From Lysobacterales bacterium (GTDB lineage Bacteria; Pseudomonadota; Gammaproteobacteria; Xanthomonadales; SZUA-5), in assembly GCA_024710675.1 (NCBI GenBank), contig JANJUH010000224.1:1-6712 (forward strand): a stretch of 6,712 nucleotides of DNA, written 5' to 3'. A model generated the notes under the pieces. It did not search any database, was not told the DNA's origin, and saw nothing but the letters and a program-made list of their open reading frames with translations. Positions 1-6,712 of the stretch are shown here, in pieces (within the stretch, counting starts at the first letter, position 1; each line of letters opens with the position of its first letter). The translations under genes were made by a program, and so were the position numbers.

Positions 1-11
1 CGCCTGCGGCG

Positions 12-128
12 ACACCCTCTCCCCGCGCGCAGGGAGAGGCATTCATCACGACAGACTTCGGCGGGCAATCTGCTCCTCCCTTCTCCCCTCGTGGGAGAAG
101 GTGGGTCCGCAGGACCCGGATGAGGGGG
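12..128 (+). repeat. Two units of a REP-like intergenic hairpin repeat
   Basis: Two related hairpins lie downstream of the ABC operon. The first, partial unit pairs CCTCTCCC (16-23) with GGGAGAGG (32-39). The second, fuller unit pairs CCTTCTCCC (79-87) with GGGAGAAGG (93-101) over a CTCGT loop. A second stem follows at once, GGGTCC (103-108) with GGACCC (112-117) over GCA, and then GGATGAGGGGGA. From memory, this double hairpin with a trailing GGATGAGGG is a common dispersed intergenic repeat in Xanthomonas, Stenotrophomonas and Lysobacter genomes. It may also stabilise or end the leftward operon transcript, but there is no T-run after it in either direction. Confidence 0.6.
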
Positions 129-217
129 AATGCGGCTGGCCGATCGACCCCATCGCCTGCGGCCTTGGCGATGGTCGGAAGGCAAGCCGGCCCCGGAGCG
201 GGCGCTGACCGTGCGCT

Positions 218-897
218 TCAGTAAAACGCCGGTCGCCTTCCCAGCGACCAAGCGGTCCAGCCGATGGCCGCCAGACCCAGTACGAGTTGCGCGAGGGCGA
301 TGGCAACGGCCGGCAGGCTCCACACGACGACGTCGCCGCGCATCGGGCCGGAGATCGCTTCGATCTGGCCGACACCGACGATCAGCGGATTGACCAGCAG
401 GTTGGTGCCGATGATCACGAACAGGTTCCAGCCCTCGGACTCCACCCGCATCGCGACGGCCAAGGAAATGCCGAAGGCGAGCCAGATGTGGCCGAAGACC
501 AGGGTGGACAGCACCACCAGGCCATCGGGGAGTGGCGTGCCCAGGATCACCGCGAGTGTGCCGAAAAAGAGCACCAGGAAGGGAACACCGAAGGTGACCA
601 TGTTCCCGGCCAGCTTGCTCAGCACGAAGTCGAGCGGCGAGACCGGCAGGCTCATCACGAAAGCCAGCGTGTGCTCCTTGCGTTCGACCAGCAGCGAGTT
701 GGAGATCGCGAAGGACGATGCCGATACCAGCAGCACGATCAGCAGCAGGGATCCGAGGTAGAAGGACCAGCCCTTGGCGAGTCCGAGCAGGGCCAGCGCG
801 ACGATGCCGGCCAGCACGCAGGCGGCGAGCTGCTTCTGGAACAGCTGCCAGTCCTTGAGCACGAGTTGCCGGATGACCGGCCAGTTGGGGGCGTAGC

Positions 898-901
<4 letters not shown>
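218..901 (-). CDS. ABC-2 type transporter permease (YtrC/YtrD-like role)
   Basis: This 227-aa integral membrane protein is probably the membrane half of an ABC exporter that works with the ATPase encoded just upstream. About six hydrophobic segments are visible, near residues 25-42, 46-69, 98-121, 127-150, 158-178 and 192-220. A cytoplasmic loop after the second (ERKEHTLAFVMSLPVSP, residues 73-89) matches the ABC-2 permease pattern 'E-K/R-E..TL..L.SLPVS', which usually contacts the ATPase. The ATG at 901 was chosen because it overlaps the ATPase stop as ATGA and has GGAG 7 nt upstream (909-912). Starts further upstream would run into the ATPase gene and add a non-hydrophobic, Arg-rich leader. 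It is the only permease in the operon, so the transporter would be a homodimer of this subunit, or it needs a partner encoded elsewhere. The substrate is unknown. Confidence 0.85.
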
Positions 902-1778
<877 letters not shown>

Positions 1779-1782
<4 letters not shown>

Positions 1783-2192
1783 GAATCGTCTCCAGGGGAG
1801 GGGGAAGCGGGCGCTTGCAGTGCATCGAACGCTGCATCGAGGCGGCGCCGCAGCGCCTCGGCATCGAGTCCCAGACGCGCGGCATGCAGTGCCGCTTCAC
1901 GCAGGTGCGTCGCCAGGCCCTCCTCGAGCAGCCCGCGCGCCTGATCGGGCTTCTCGGCCACCACCGAGCCCTTGCCGTGGCGGGTGGCGATCAGCCCGGC
2001 ACGCTCGAGTTCCTCGTAGGCGCGCTTGACCGTGATCACGCTGACGCCGCTGCCGGCCGCCAGCTCGCGGATCGAGGGCAGCGCCTGTCCCGGCAGCCAG
2101 TCGCCAGCCAGCACGCGGGCGCTGATCTGGTCGACGATCTGCTGGTACATCGGCCGCGGATCACTGGCCGACAGGAAGAGCAGGGTGCTCAC
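1779..2192 (-). CDS. GntR-family transcriptional regulator, YtrA subfamily
   Basis: This 137-aa DNA-binding protein probably represses its own operon. An N-terminal winged helix-turn-helix covers residues 16-80: DPRPMYQQIVDQI, then LPSIRELAAGSGVSVITVKR as the helix-turn-helix, then LIATRHGKGSVV as the wing. Only a short C-terminal tail (about 86-125) of two predicted helices follows, rather than a ligand-binding FadR or HutC domain; this is the hallmark of the YtrA subfamily, which usually sits beside ABC transporters. The GTG at 2192 was chosen because it begins ten residues before the conserved DPRPMYQQI and leaves the operator outside the gene. An ATG at 2234 would give 151 aa, but its first codons would lie inside the repeated operator. 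No clear Shine-Dalgarno is visible before the GTG. The stop overlaps the ATPase start by ATGA. Confidence 0.88.
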
Positions 2193-2203
2193 GGGATAGG
2201 CTG

Positions 2204-2237
2204 ACTGTGCATGTGTAATATGCACAGTATGCACAGT
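2204..2237. promoter_or_regulatory. Probable GntR/YtrA operator with three ATGCACAGT copies
   Basis: ACTGTGCAT (2204-2212) and ATGCACAGT (2220-2228) form a perfect 9-bp inverted repeat around a 7-nt spacer. A second ATGCACAGT (2229-2237) follows directly, in tandem. The element lies 12-45 bp upstream of the regulator's GTG and covers the predicted -10 box. GntR regulators bind as dimers to inverted repeats, so autoregulation is the natural inference. The tandem third half-site could support a second register or cooperative binding. Confidence 0.7.
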
Positions 2238-2254
2238 GGTCTGGCGCCGCGCAA
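2226..2254 (-). promoter_or_regulatory. Predicted sigma70 promoter of the gntR-ABC operon
   Basis: On the minus strand a -35 TTGCGC (2254-2249) is followed after exactly 17 bp by a -10 CATACT (2231-2226). Transcription would start near 2219, leaving a leader of about 27 nt before the GTG. The -10 lies in the tandem operator half-sites and the -35 inside a palindrome. TATTAC (2220-2215) is a weaker alternative -10. Confidence 0.5.
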
Positions 2255-2265
2255 GCGCTTGCGCG
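2248..2265. promoter_or_regulatory. 18-bp perfect palindrome, possible operator
   Basis: CGCGCAAGCGCTTGCGCG is a perfect palindrome with no spacer. It overlaps the predicted -35 of the leftward operon and lies in the divergent gap between the regulator and the plus-strand gene at 2389. Its centre (GCAAGCGCTTGC) resembles operators of LacI/GalR-family regulators, which are gapless palindromes with a central CG; PurR sites are an example. No LacI-type gene is present in the window. The site could instead be chance or a structural element. Confidence 0.4.
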
Positions 2266-2347
2266 AACGGTCCTCTGGCGTGTGCCCTTCGGTACCGGTT
2301 TTCCGCTCTTCGGCCGTTGGGCCGGCTGTGGGTGGGTAGGGCCGCTT

Positions 2348-2356
2348 TGCTATCGT
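2348..2356 (+). promoter_or_regulatory. Possible extended -10 promoter for the 2389 gene
   Basis: TGCTATCGT reads as an extended -10 (TGn followed by TATCGT, four of six consensus bases) about 32 nt before the ATG at 2389. The -35 region (GTGGGT at 2328-2333) is poor, so the call rests on the extended -10 and position alone. Confidence 0.3.
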
Positions 2357-2388
2357 CGCCGTTTCATTTGGTGACGTGATCTCTCGTC

Positions 2389-3144
2389 ATGACTCGGTGT
2401 CGTAGCGAAACGAGCAGTGACTGGGTGCTTGGGCTGATGCTGCTCTGCGTCGCGGCCAGCGCGAATGCTCTGACCGATCCCCATGTGTACGGCGGAACAC
2501 GGTGGCTGGCAGCGTCGGCGGTGTGGATCGAATGCCGGGGTTGCGATCAACCCGGCGCGCAAGTCGCGGCAGGCCAGCTGCCGGTGCCGGTCACGGTGGT
2601 GTATTTCGACCCGGTGCGCCAGCTTGGCCATGCCTTCGAGCTGAGCGTGGATCCCGCGGCCAACTCGAGTGTGGCCAGCGCGGGGAATGACGATTCGTCC
2701 GCCGGATCGCCGGCCGGGTCCGCACGATGCGAGGGGCGCTGTCGCGTCACCCCGCTTGCGATGAGTCCCGAGCAGCTTCGCTTCCGGGCAGCGCTGTTCG
2801 CCTGGTACAACAGCGAGCCCGTAGGCTGGAACAAGTCCTACGAGGTGACGGCCGAGGCCATCGATGCCGACGAGTGGCCGGACGGCCTCCGCCACCTGGG
2901 GAAGCTGTCGGCTGCGGATGTCGCCGGCAATCAATCGGCACAGGGCATGCTCAGGCAGAAGGCGGGACAGTACCTGCGACAGCTCGGGCCTCTGCAACGA
3001 TTCGAGTCCCTGTCGCGGGGCGCTCTCGGGAGACCCAGGGGCTGGCAGATGGAGCTGCTGGTTCGCTTTGCCGATGGGTCGGAAAGTACTCTCGAGTACA
3101 GCCCTGCCAGCCCGGATGGCCGTCTGGTGGCGCCGCGCTCCTGA
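2389..3144 (+). CDS. Exported hypothetical protein with signal peptide
   Basis: I do not recognise this 251-aa protein. Residues 1-27 look like a Sec signal peptide: a polar start, a hydrophobic core (WVLGLMLLCVAA, 12-23), and a signal peptidase I site after Ala25-Asn26-Ala27. The mature protein is about 224 aa and has no further membrane segment, so it should be periplasmic or secreted. It has two close cysteine pairs, C49/C52 (CRGC) and C114/C118 (CEGRC), separated by a low-complexity Ser/Ala/Gly stretch (about 90-112); they could form disulfides. The region 125-210 looks helical. A final segment (219-237, WQMELLVRFADGSESTLEY) looks like a beta hairpin. An in-frame TGA four codons upstream makes the ATG at 2389 the first possible ATG; its ribosome binding site is weak. 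A longer reading frame on the other strand over the same DNA lacks these features and was judged a shadow. Confidence 0.7.
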   Translation: MTRCRSETSSDWVLGLMLLCVAASANALTDPHVYGGTRWLAASAVWIECRGCDQPGAQVAAGQLPVPVTVVYFDPVRQLGHAFELSVDPAANSSVASAGNDDSSAGSPAGSARCEGRCRVTPLAMSPEQLRFRAALFAWYNSEPVGWNKSYEVTAEAIDADEWPDGLRHLGKLSAADVAGNQSAQGMLRQKAGQYLRQLGPLQRFESLSRGALGRPRGWQMELLVRFADGSESTLEYSPASPDGRLVAPRS

Positions 3145-3558
3145 CCTCGATCCAACCGGCACGTCGAGCAAAAGCACTTCCGCGGGTCTGAGCATCGGTC
3201 CCCAGCGAGCGGTCGGCACCTCCGGAATGTGCGGCGGCATGTACCGAAACTCCGCTGGGCGGGTCGTGGCGGGAGCTACCGTGCCTCGCCGGATGGCCGG
3301 TTCGCGCCACGCGGGGTCTCCCGAACAACGCATGCCCGCCGATCGTCTCGCCCGGTGTCACGCCCTCTTGCAGGGGAATTGCATCGGGTAGGCACGGCCC
3401 AAGGTCCAGCCACCACCATCAGGCACTCCGGCCGAGCCCGCATCAGGCTGGCCCGAGTGCTGATCCTGGCTTGACCTTGCTGGCCGCTGCGGCACGTTGA
3501 ATGCACCGGATGCGAATTGACTCGCGCATGGGTACCGATCATTCTTGATTCTTGAAGA
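3145..3558. other. 414-bp intergenic stretch without a credible gene
   Basis: No reading frame here has a plausible protein: the short Arg/Ala-rich frames on both strands have the composition of GC-rich noise and no ribosome binding site. What it does hold is a long imperfect hairpin (3418-3464) and a TTGACC (3471-3476) that could be a -35 for the next gene, although no good -10 sits 16-18 bp downstream. Just before that gene is a small inverted repeat at 3540-3561. The stretch could be the 3' UTR of the upstream gene, or decayed sequence. Confidence 0.55.
3418..3464. other. Long imperfect hairpin, possible structured RNA or terminator
   Basis: Bases 3418-3438 pair with 3446-3464 around the loop CGCATCA. 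The helix has 18 Watson-Crick pairs in four blocks: ATCAG with CTGAT, CACTC with GAGTG, GGCC with GGCC, and AGCC with GGCT. It is interrupted by a bulged G (3423), a C-C mismatch (3429/3454) and a bulged G (3434). No T-run follows on either strand, so a classical intrinsic terminator is not supported. It lies about 270 bp after one exported-protein gene and about 115 bp before the next. Confidence 0.5.
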
Positions 3559-3561
3559 ATG
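3540..3561. promoter_or_regulatory. Small inverted repeat before the FG-GAP gene
   Basis: CATTCTT (3540-3546) pairs with AAGAATG (3555-3561) over an 8-nt loop. Nested in it is the palindrome TTCTTGAAGAA (3549-3559). It ends about 18 nt before the chosen start at 3580 and would cover the alternative ATG at 3559. It is AT-rich within GC-rich surroundings and could be an operator or a leader hairpin. There is no direct evidence of function. Confidence 0.25.
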
Positions 3562-3579
3562 CTGACGAGGATTGGCGTG

Positions 3580-5709
3580 ATGAGGCGGATTCTCGTGGCG
3601 GCCATCGCGCTTGTGACTTGCCCGGCCGTGCAATGCGGTGCACCTGGCGTCGAGCCCGTGGCCATCAATCTCGACGTGGTGCGCAGCGGGATTCCACCGG
3701 CCTCGACATGGGGCGAGCGGGGTGCCGTGGTCGCCGATGTGGACGGCGATGGTCGTGCGGACCTGATCACGAGCGGCGGCCACCTGCTCGCGGTGGTCGG
3801 CGTGTTCGGTGCGCCGGCCGGCGGGGAAGTCGGCTTGAAGCAAAGCGTGTTGATGCTTCGCGATGGCGCAGAGTTTCCATTGGGTGGTGCATTGACCTGG
3901 TGCGAGTCGAGCGCCGAACGTCCCGGCGCTGTCGTGCACATCGCCTACAACGTCGAAGCCGAGGTGTTGTCAGGCTGGCCGCTCGAGGAGGCGTTCCGAT
4001 TCACGACGGAGGGCGCCGTCGATGGCGCGATCTGCGCCGACGTCGACAACGACGGCAGGCCTGAACTGGTGGCTTCGGAGGTCATCAACGGCGTGGGCCG
4101 GATCTCCGCATATGACCCGTGGACCGGCATCCTCGCCTGGTCGGTCGAGGGCTGGGGCGGTGGCTTGCGGGCCGCGCAACTGGACGGTGACCCGGCGCTC
4201 GAGATCATCGCCGGAACGAAGATCATCGATGGCGCGACCCTGGCGGTCCAGACCAACTATGCCCCCGGTTTCGGTATTTGGACCGCCGTCGGGGACCTCG
4301 AGGCTGGGCCGGAACTCGAAATCCTCGCGGCCAGCCAGGGAAGTACCGTGACAGGATTCGGCAGTTGGCCGTTTTCGCCGATCTGGTCATTCACGGTCTT
4401 CGGCGGCGCCGGTGGCATCGACATAGCGGACGTGTTTCCGGGCGGTCGCCCCGAAATCCTGACCGCGGCGCGACAAGGTGCGCTGGAGATTTGGGATGCC
4501 GGCACCCGGACGGTCATTGCGAGCTACCCGCTCCCGCGCTCCTCGGGCTCCGCGCACCCCCGTGCCGGCGATTTCGACGGCGATGGAATGCCCGAGGTCT
4601 CCTGGGCTGGAGGGAACGGGAGCTCGTCCTCCAACGTGCTGGCCTTCGTGGAGCCAGCCGGCGGCGGGGTGGTGTCCTCGGTCCTCGGAACCTTCGGCCC
4701 GTACTGGGCGAGTGGTCCTGTGCGAGCGGCCGACGGCACATTGGTGCGAGCCATTCTGGCCCTGACCGAGAATCCCACCATCGACGGCAGTCTGCTTTGG
4801 CTGGTGAGCGATGACGATCTGGCTCTGCGTTGGCCCATCGTCCTCGACAGGTACCGGGCCTTTGATCTGGAGTCAGCCAACCTCACCACCGACCCAGGGG
4901 ATGAACTGGTGGTTGCCGGGAACTCCACTCTGATCGGCGGCGGCGAAGTGCGGGCGCTTCGACCCGATGGGACGGCGATCTGGAGTGCTGGCAGCGGCGT
5001 GCAGGCTTTTGCTTCGCGTGATGTGGTTCGGCTGCTCCGGGTACCTGGCCGTAACGGTGACCCTGATGACGTCCTCGCCATCGCCGAACCCAGAAGTACC
5101 GGGGCGAGCGGGACTGTTGCGGTCCTGCTTCGTGGCAGCGATGGCGTGCCGATCTGGACATCGATCGCCATGGGCAGCGGATTCACCAAGGTATCGAGTG
5201 CCCGACTCGATCAGTTCGATGACGATCCCGCTCCCGAGTTCCTGCTCGCCACTGGCGGCTTTTGCTGGATTTTCGATTCGGGGTCGTGGCTGCTGGATGC
5301 CGTGTTCGCCTGTTCCGACGAGACCCTGCTGGTTCGTGAGGTTTCCCCGGGGATCAGGCAATTGGTCGGGACGAATTTCAGCGGGGATATCACGATACGA
5401 TCCTTGCCTGATCTGGACCTGATCAGCTCCTGGAATGCGGGGCATGGGCTGGTCGCGCTCTCACCGATCCCGCCGTTTGGATCCGCCTTCCTGTACGCCC
5501 GGGAACGCGAAATCGGAGTCCTTGATCTCGATACTGGCGGAACGGTTTCCACCGCGAGCCTGGAATTGGGTCGAGCAGCGGGCTGGCGTGACCGTGTTCG
5601 GATTCGCGACACGGACTCACGCGGCAGTGTCGTGACCATCGGTACGGCATCCGGCGTGTTCGACATTCGGGTAGGCGACGATCGCTTCTTCCTCGATGGA
5701 TTCGAGTAA
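3580..5709 (+). CDS. Exported FG-GAP/VCBS-like repeat protein (beta-propeller)
   Basis: This 709-aa protein begins with a signal peptide (MRRILVAAIALVTCPAVQCG). The rest is made of degenerate beta-propeller repeats marked by Asp/Gly loops. Three keep a calcium-type DxDxDG loop: D53-D55-D57 (ADVDGDGRADLI), D154-D156-D158 (ADVDNDGRPELV) and D331-D333-D335 (GDFDGDGMPEV). Five more are eroded, near residues 200-212 (LDGDPALEIIAG), 238-251, 282-297, 436-447 and 543-557. That fits one large or two smaller propellers. The protein ends in DRFFLDGFE, a terminus I recall from many exported proteins of this bacterial group. The ATG at 3580 was preferred over 3559 because GAGGA lies 8 nt upstream (3567-3571) and the signal peptide then starts MRR; the 3559 start would give 716 aa. 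Related proteins are usually surface-located or secreted; the ligand is unknown. No enzyme motif is visible. Confidence 0.85.
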   Translation: MRRILVAAIALVTCPAVQCGAPGVEPVAINLDVVRSGIPPASTWGERGAVVADVDGDGRADLITSGGHLLAVVGVFGAPAGGEVGLKQSVLMLRDGAEFPLGGALTWCESSAERPGAVVHIAYNVEAEVLSGWPLEEAFRFTTEGAVDGAICADVDNDGRPELVASEVINGVGRISAYDPWTGILAWSVEGWGGGLRAAQLDGDPALEIIAGTKIIDGATLAVQTNYAPGFGIWTAVGDLEAGPELEILAASQGSTVTGFGSWPFSPIWSFTVFGGAGGIDIADVFPGGRPEILTAARQGALEIWDAGTRTVIASYPLPRSSGSAHPRAGDFDGDGMPEVSWAGGNGSSSSNVLAFVEPAGGGVVSSVLGTFGPYWASGPVRAADGTLVRAILALTENPTIDGSLLWLVSDDDLALRWPIVLDRYRAFDLESANLTTDPGDELVVAGNSTLIGGGEVRALRPDGTAIWSAGSGVQAFASRDVVRLLRVPGRNGDPDDVLAIAEPRSTGASGTVAVLLRGSDGVPIWTSIAMGSGFTKVSSARLDQFDDDPAPEFLLATGGFCWIFDSGSWLLDAVFACSDETLLVREVSPGIRQLVGTNFSGDITIRSLPDLDLISSWNAGHGLVALSPIPPFGSAFLYAREREIGVLDLDTGGTVSTASLELGRAAGWRDRVRIRDTDSRGSVVTIGTASGVFDIRVGDDRFFLDGFE

Positions 5710-5713
5710 GGGA

Positions 5714-5738
5714 AGCCCCGCCTAATCCGGCAGGGGCT
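5714..5738. terminator. Hairpin between convergent genes, possible terminator
   Basis: AGCCCC (5714-5719) pairs with GGGGCT (5733-5738), and GCC (5720-5722) with GGC (5729-5731), leaving one bulged A and a TAATCC loop. It begins 4 nt after the FG-GAP stop, between that gene and the convergent peptidase, and could serve both directions. No T-run follows on the plus strand, so efficiency is uncertain. The rest of the gap up to 5818 holds three short GGTCC direct repeats (5745, 5753, 5762) and nothing else I can support. Confidence 0.45.
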
Positions 5739-5818
5739 GGATCTGGTCCAACGGTCCAGGTGGTCCGCGCTGGAGCCCGATCGCCCGCGCGGCACTCACG
5801 AGGGGGTGCGGCCCGCCC

Positions 5819-6712
5819 TCAGTCCGCTGCCGCCCCCTCGCGCTTGCGATGCCGCTCGAACCAGCCCGCGGTGTGCAGCACCTGGGCGATCAGCTGCGAG
5901 GGGCGCTGGTCGATTGCGTGCGAGGCGCCGGGGATGCGGGCCAGCGCCGTCGGGACCTGGCGCAGCTTCAGGGCCTGGTAGTACTGCTCGGACTCGGCCA
6001 TCGGCGTGCGCAGATCGGCTTCGCCGGTGATCACCATCGTCGGCGTCTTTACGTTGCCCACGAGGCTGATCGGCGAGCGCCGGAAGTAGTCCTCGGCGTG
6101 CTCCCAGGGCAGGCCCGGGTGCCAGTACTGCCAATAGAAGGTGTAGGCGTCGGCGGTCAATGCGTGGGTGAACCAGTTGATGACCGGCTTGGCGACGACC
6201 GCGGCGCGGAAGCGATCGGTCTTGCCGACGATCCACGCGGTCAGCACGCCGCCGCCGCTGCCGCCGGTGACGAAGAGGTTGTCAGTATCGACGACACCTC
6301 GGCTGATCACGGCATCGACGCCGCTGATCAGGTCGTCATAGTCCTCGCTCGGATAGTTCTGGTGGATCAGGTTGGCGAACTCGGCGCCGTAGCTCGTGCT
6401 GCCGCGCGGATTGGTGTACAGCACGACATAGCCCTGCGCGGCGTAGAGCTGGATCTCGGCGGCGAACTGCGGACCGTAGGCGGCGAAGGGGCCGCCGTGG
6501 ATCTCGAGCAGCAGCGGGTACTTTTCCGAGGCGTCGAAGCCGGGCGGGTAGACGATCCAGCCCTGGATCTGGCGACCGTCATGGCTCGAGGCGTAGGTGA
6601 TTTCCTCGACCCGGCCCATTTCGCGCTGGGCGAGCAGGGCGCTGTTGAGGTCGGTCAGGCGACGCGGCTCGCCCTCGCCGCGGATCACCGCGACATCGGC
6701 CGGCCGCAGGGC
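5819..6712 (-). CDS. S9-family (prolyl oligopeptidase-like) serine peptidase, C-terminal part
   Basis: The gene runs off the right edge. The frame stays open to 6712, and its first visible residues (ALRPADVAVIRGEGEPRRLTDLN) look like the last blade of the N-terminal propeller, so a GTG at 6688 is not the true start. About 297 residues are seen, essentially the complete alpha/beta-hydrolase peptidase domain, which would cleave peptides at the C-side of certain residues, as acylaminoacyl peptidases or dipeptidyl peptidases do. Landmarks are the oxyanion motif HGGP (codons near 6499-6488), nucleophile Ser in TGGSGGG (codon 6259-6257), Asp in GEADLRTP (6016-6014) and His in GASHAI (5920-5918). 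The spacing is normal for family S9, subfamily S9C-like. A full-length member would be about 650-700 aa, usually periplasmic or cytoplasmic; the signal peptide, if any, lies outside the window. It converges on the FG-GAP gene. Confidence 0.9.
   Translation of the reverse strand, partial: ALRPADVAVIRGEGEPRRLTDLNSALLAQREMGRVEEITYASSHDGRQIQGWIVYPPGFDASEKYPLLLEIHGGPFAAYGPQFAAEIQLYAAQGYVVLYTNPRGSTSYGAEFANLIHQNYPSEDYDDLISGVDAVISRGVVDTDNLFVTGGSGGGVLTAWIVGKTDRFRAAVVAKPVINWFTHALTADAYTFYWQYWHPGLPWEHAEDYFRRSPISLVGNVKTPTMVITGEADLRTPMAESEQYYQALKLRQVPTALARIPGASHAIDQRPSQLIAQVLHTAGWFERHRKREGAAAD

Noticed and set aside
46..393. Short frames on both strands at the left edge, considered as small genes
   Set aside because: They run through the REP-like hairpins and into the permease gene, with Arg/Ser-rich products and no ribosome binding site.
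2350..3333. A 327-codon minus-strand frame opposite the exported hypothetical protein
   Set aside because: It is longer than the plus-strand gene but Arg/Pro/Ala-rich, with no signal, domain or ribosome binding site. It would also run antisense to a frame with a textbook signal peptide.
3580..3642. Lipoprotein signal in the FG-GAP protein (Cys14 or Cys19)
   Set aside because: The residues before the cysteines (LVT and AVQ) do not fit the lipobox, which needs Gly, Ala or Ser at -1. An ordinary signal peptide is more likely.
3276..3941. Minus-strand frames of 193 and 221 codons crossing the intergenic gap and the start of the FG-GAP gene
   Set aside because: Low-complexity Thr/Pro/Ser/Arg composition and overlap with a well-supported gene start; nothing supports expression.
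5745..5766. Three GGTCC direct repeats in the convergent gap
   Set aside because: Five-base words at 8-9 nt spacing in GC-rich DNA are readily expected by chance.

Overview
The window is GC-rich chromosomal DNA. Gene style, a Xanthomonadales-type hairpin repeat at the left end and a secreted protein ending in Asp-Gly-Phe-Glu suggest a gammaproteobacterium of the Xanthomonadales/Lysobacterales group (Xanthomonadaceae or Rhodanobacteraceae). This placement is inference from style and remembered family features, not from a marker gene.

Layout. Positions 1-217 hold no convincing gene but carry two hairpin units of an intergenic repeat. Positions 218-2192 (minus strand) are a compact three-gene operon, read right to left: a YtrA-type GntR regulator, an ABC ATPase and a six-helix ABC-2 permease. 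Both junctions are 4-base ATGA overlaps preceded by the same GGAG-7 nt arrangement, so the three products look translationally coupled. The operon promoter (2226-2254) is embedded in a likely autoregulatory operator made of three copies of ATGCACAGT, one inverted and two in tandem. An 18-bp perfect palindrome overlaps its -35 box.

On the plus strand, 2389-3144 encodes an unrecognised exported protein of 251 aa. It is followed by a 414-bp stretch without a credible gene that contains a long imperfect hairpin (3418-3464). Then 3580-5709 encodes a 709-aa exported protein with degenerate FG-GAP/VCBS-like beta-propeller repeats and an FFLDGFE terminus. At the right end, convergent to it, lies the C-terminal part of a prolyl-oligopeptidase-family (S9) serine peptidase, whose 5' end is outside the window.

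Functionally, the operon resembles the ytrAB(C) type: a repressor controls its own ABC exporter, a design known in other bacteria from responses to cell-envelope stress. The substrate here cannot be read from sequence. The two exported proteins and the peptidase show no evident pathway link to it. Nothing in the window is a CRISPR, phage, toxin-antitoxin or transposon system. The most distinctive items are the operator architecture, the intergenic hairpin and the propeller protein with its terminal motif.
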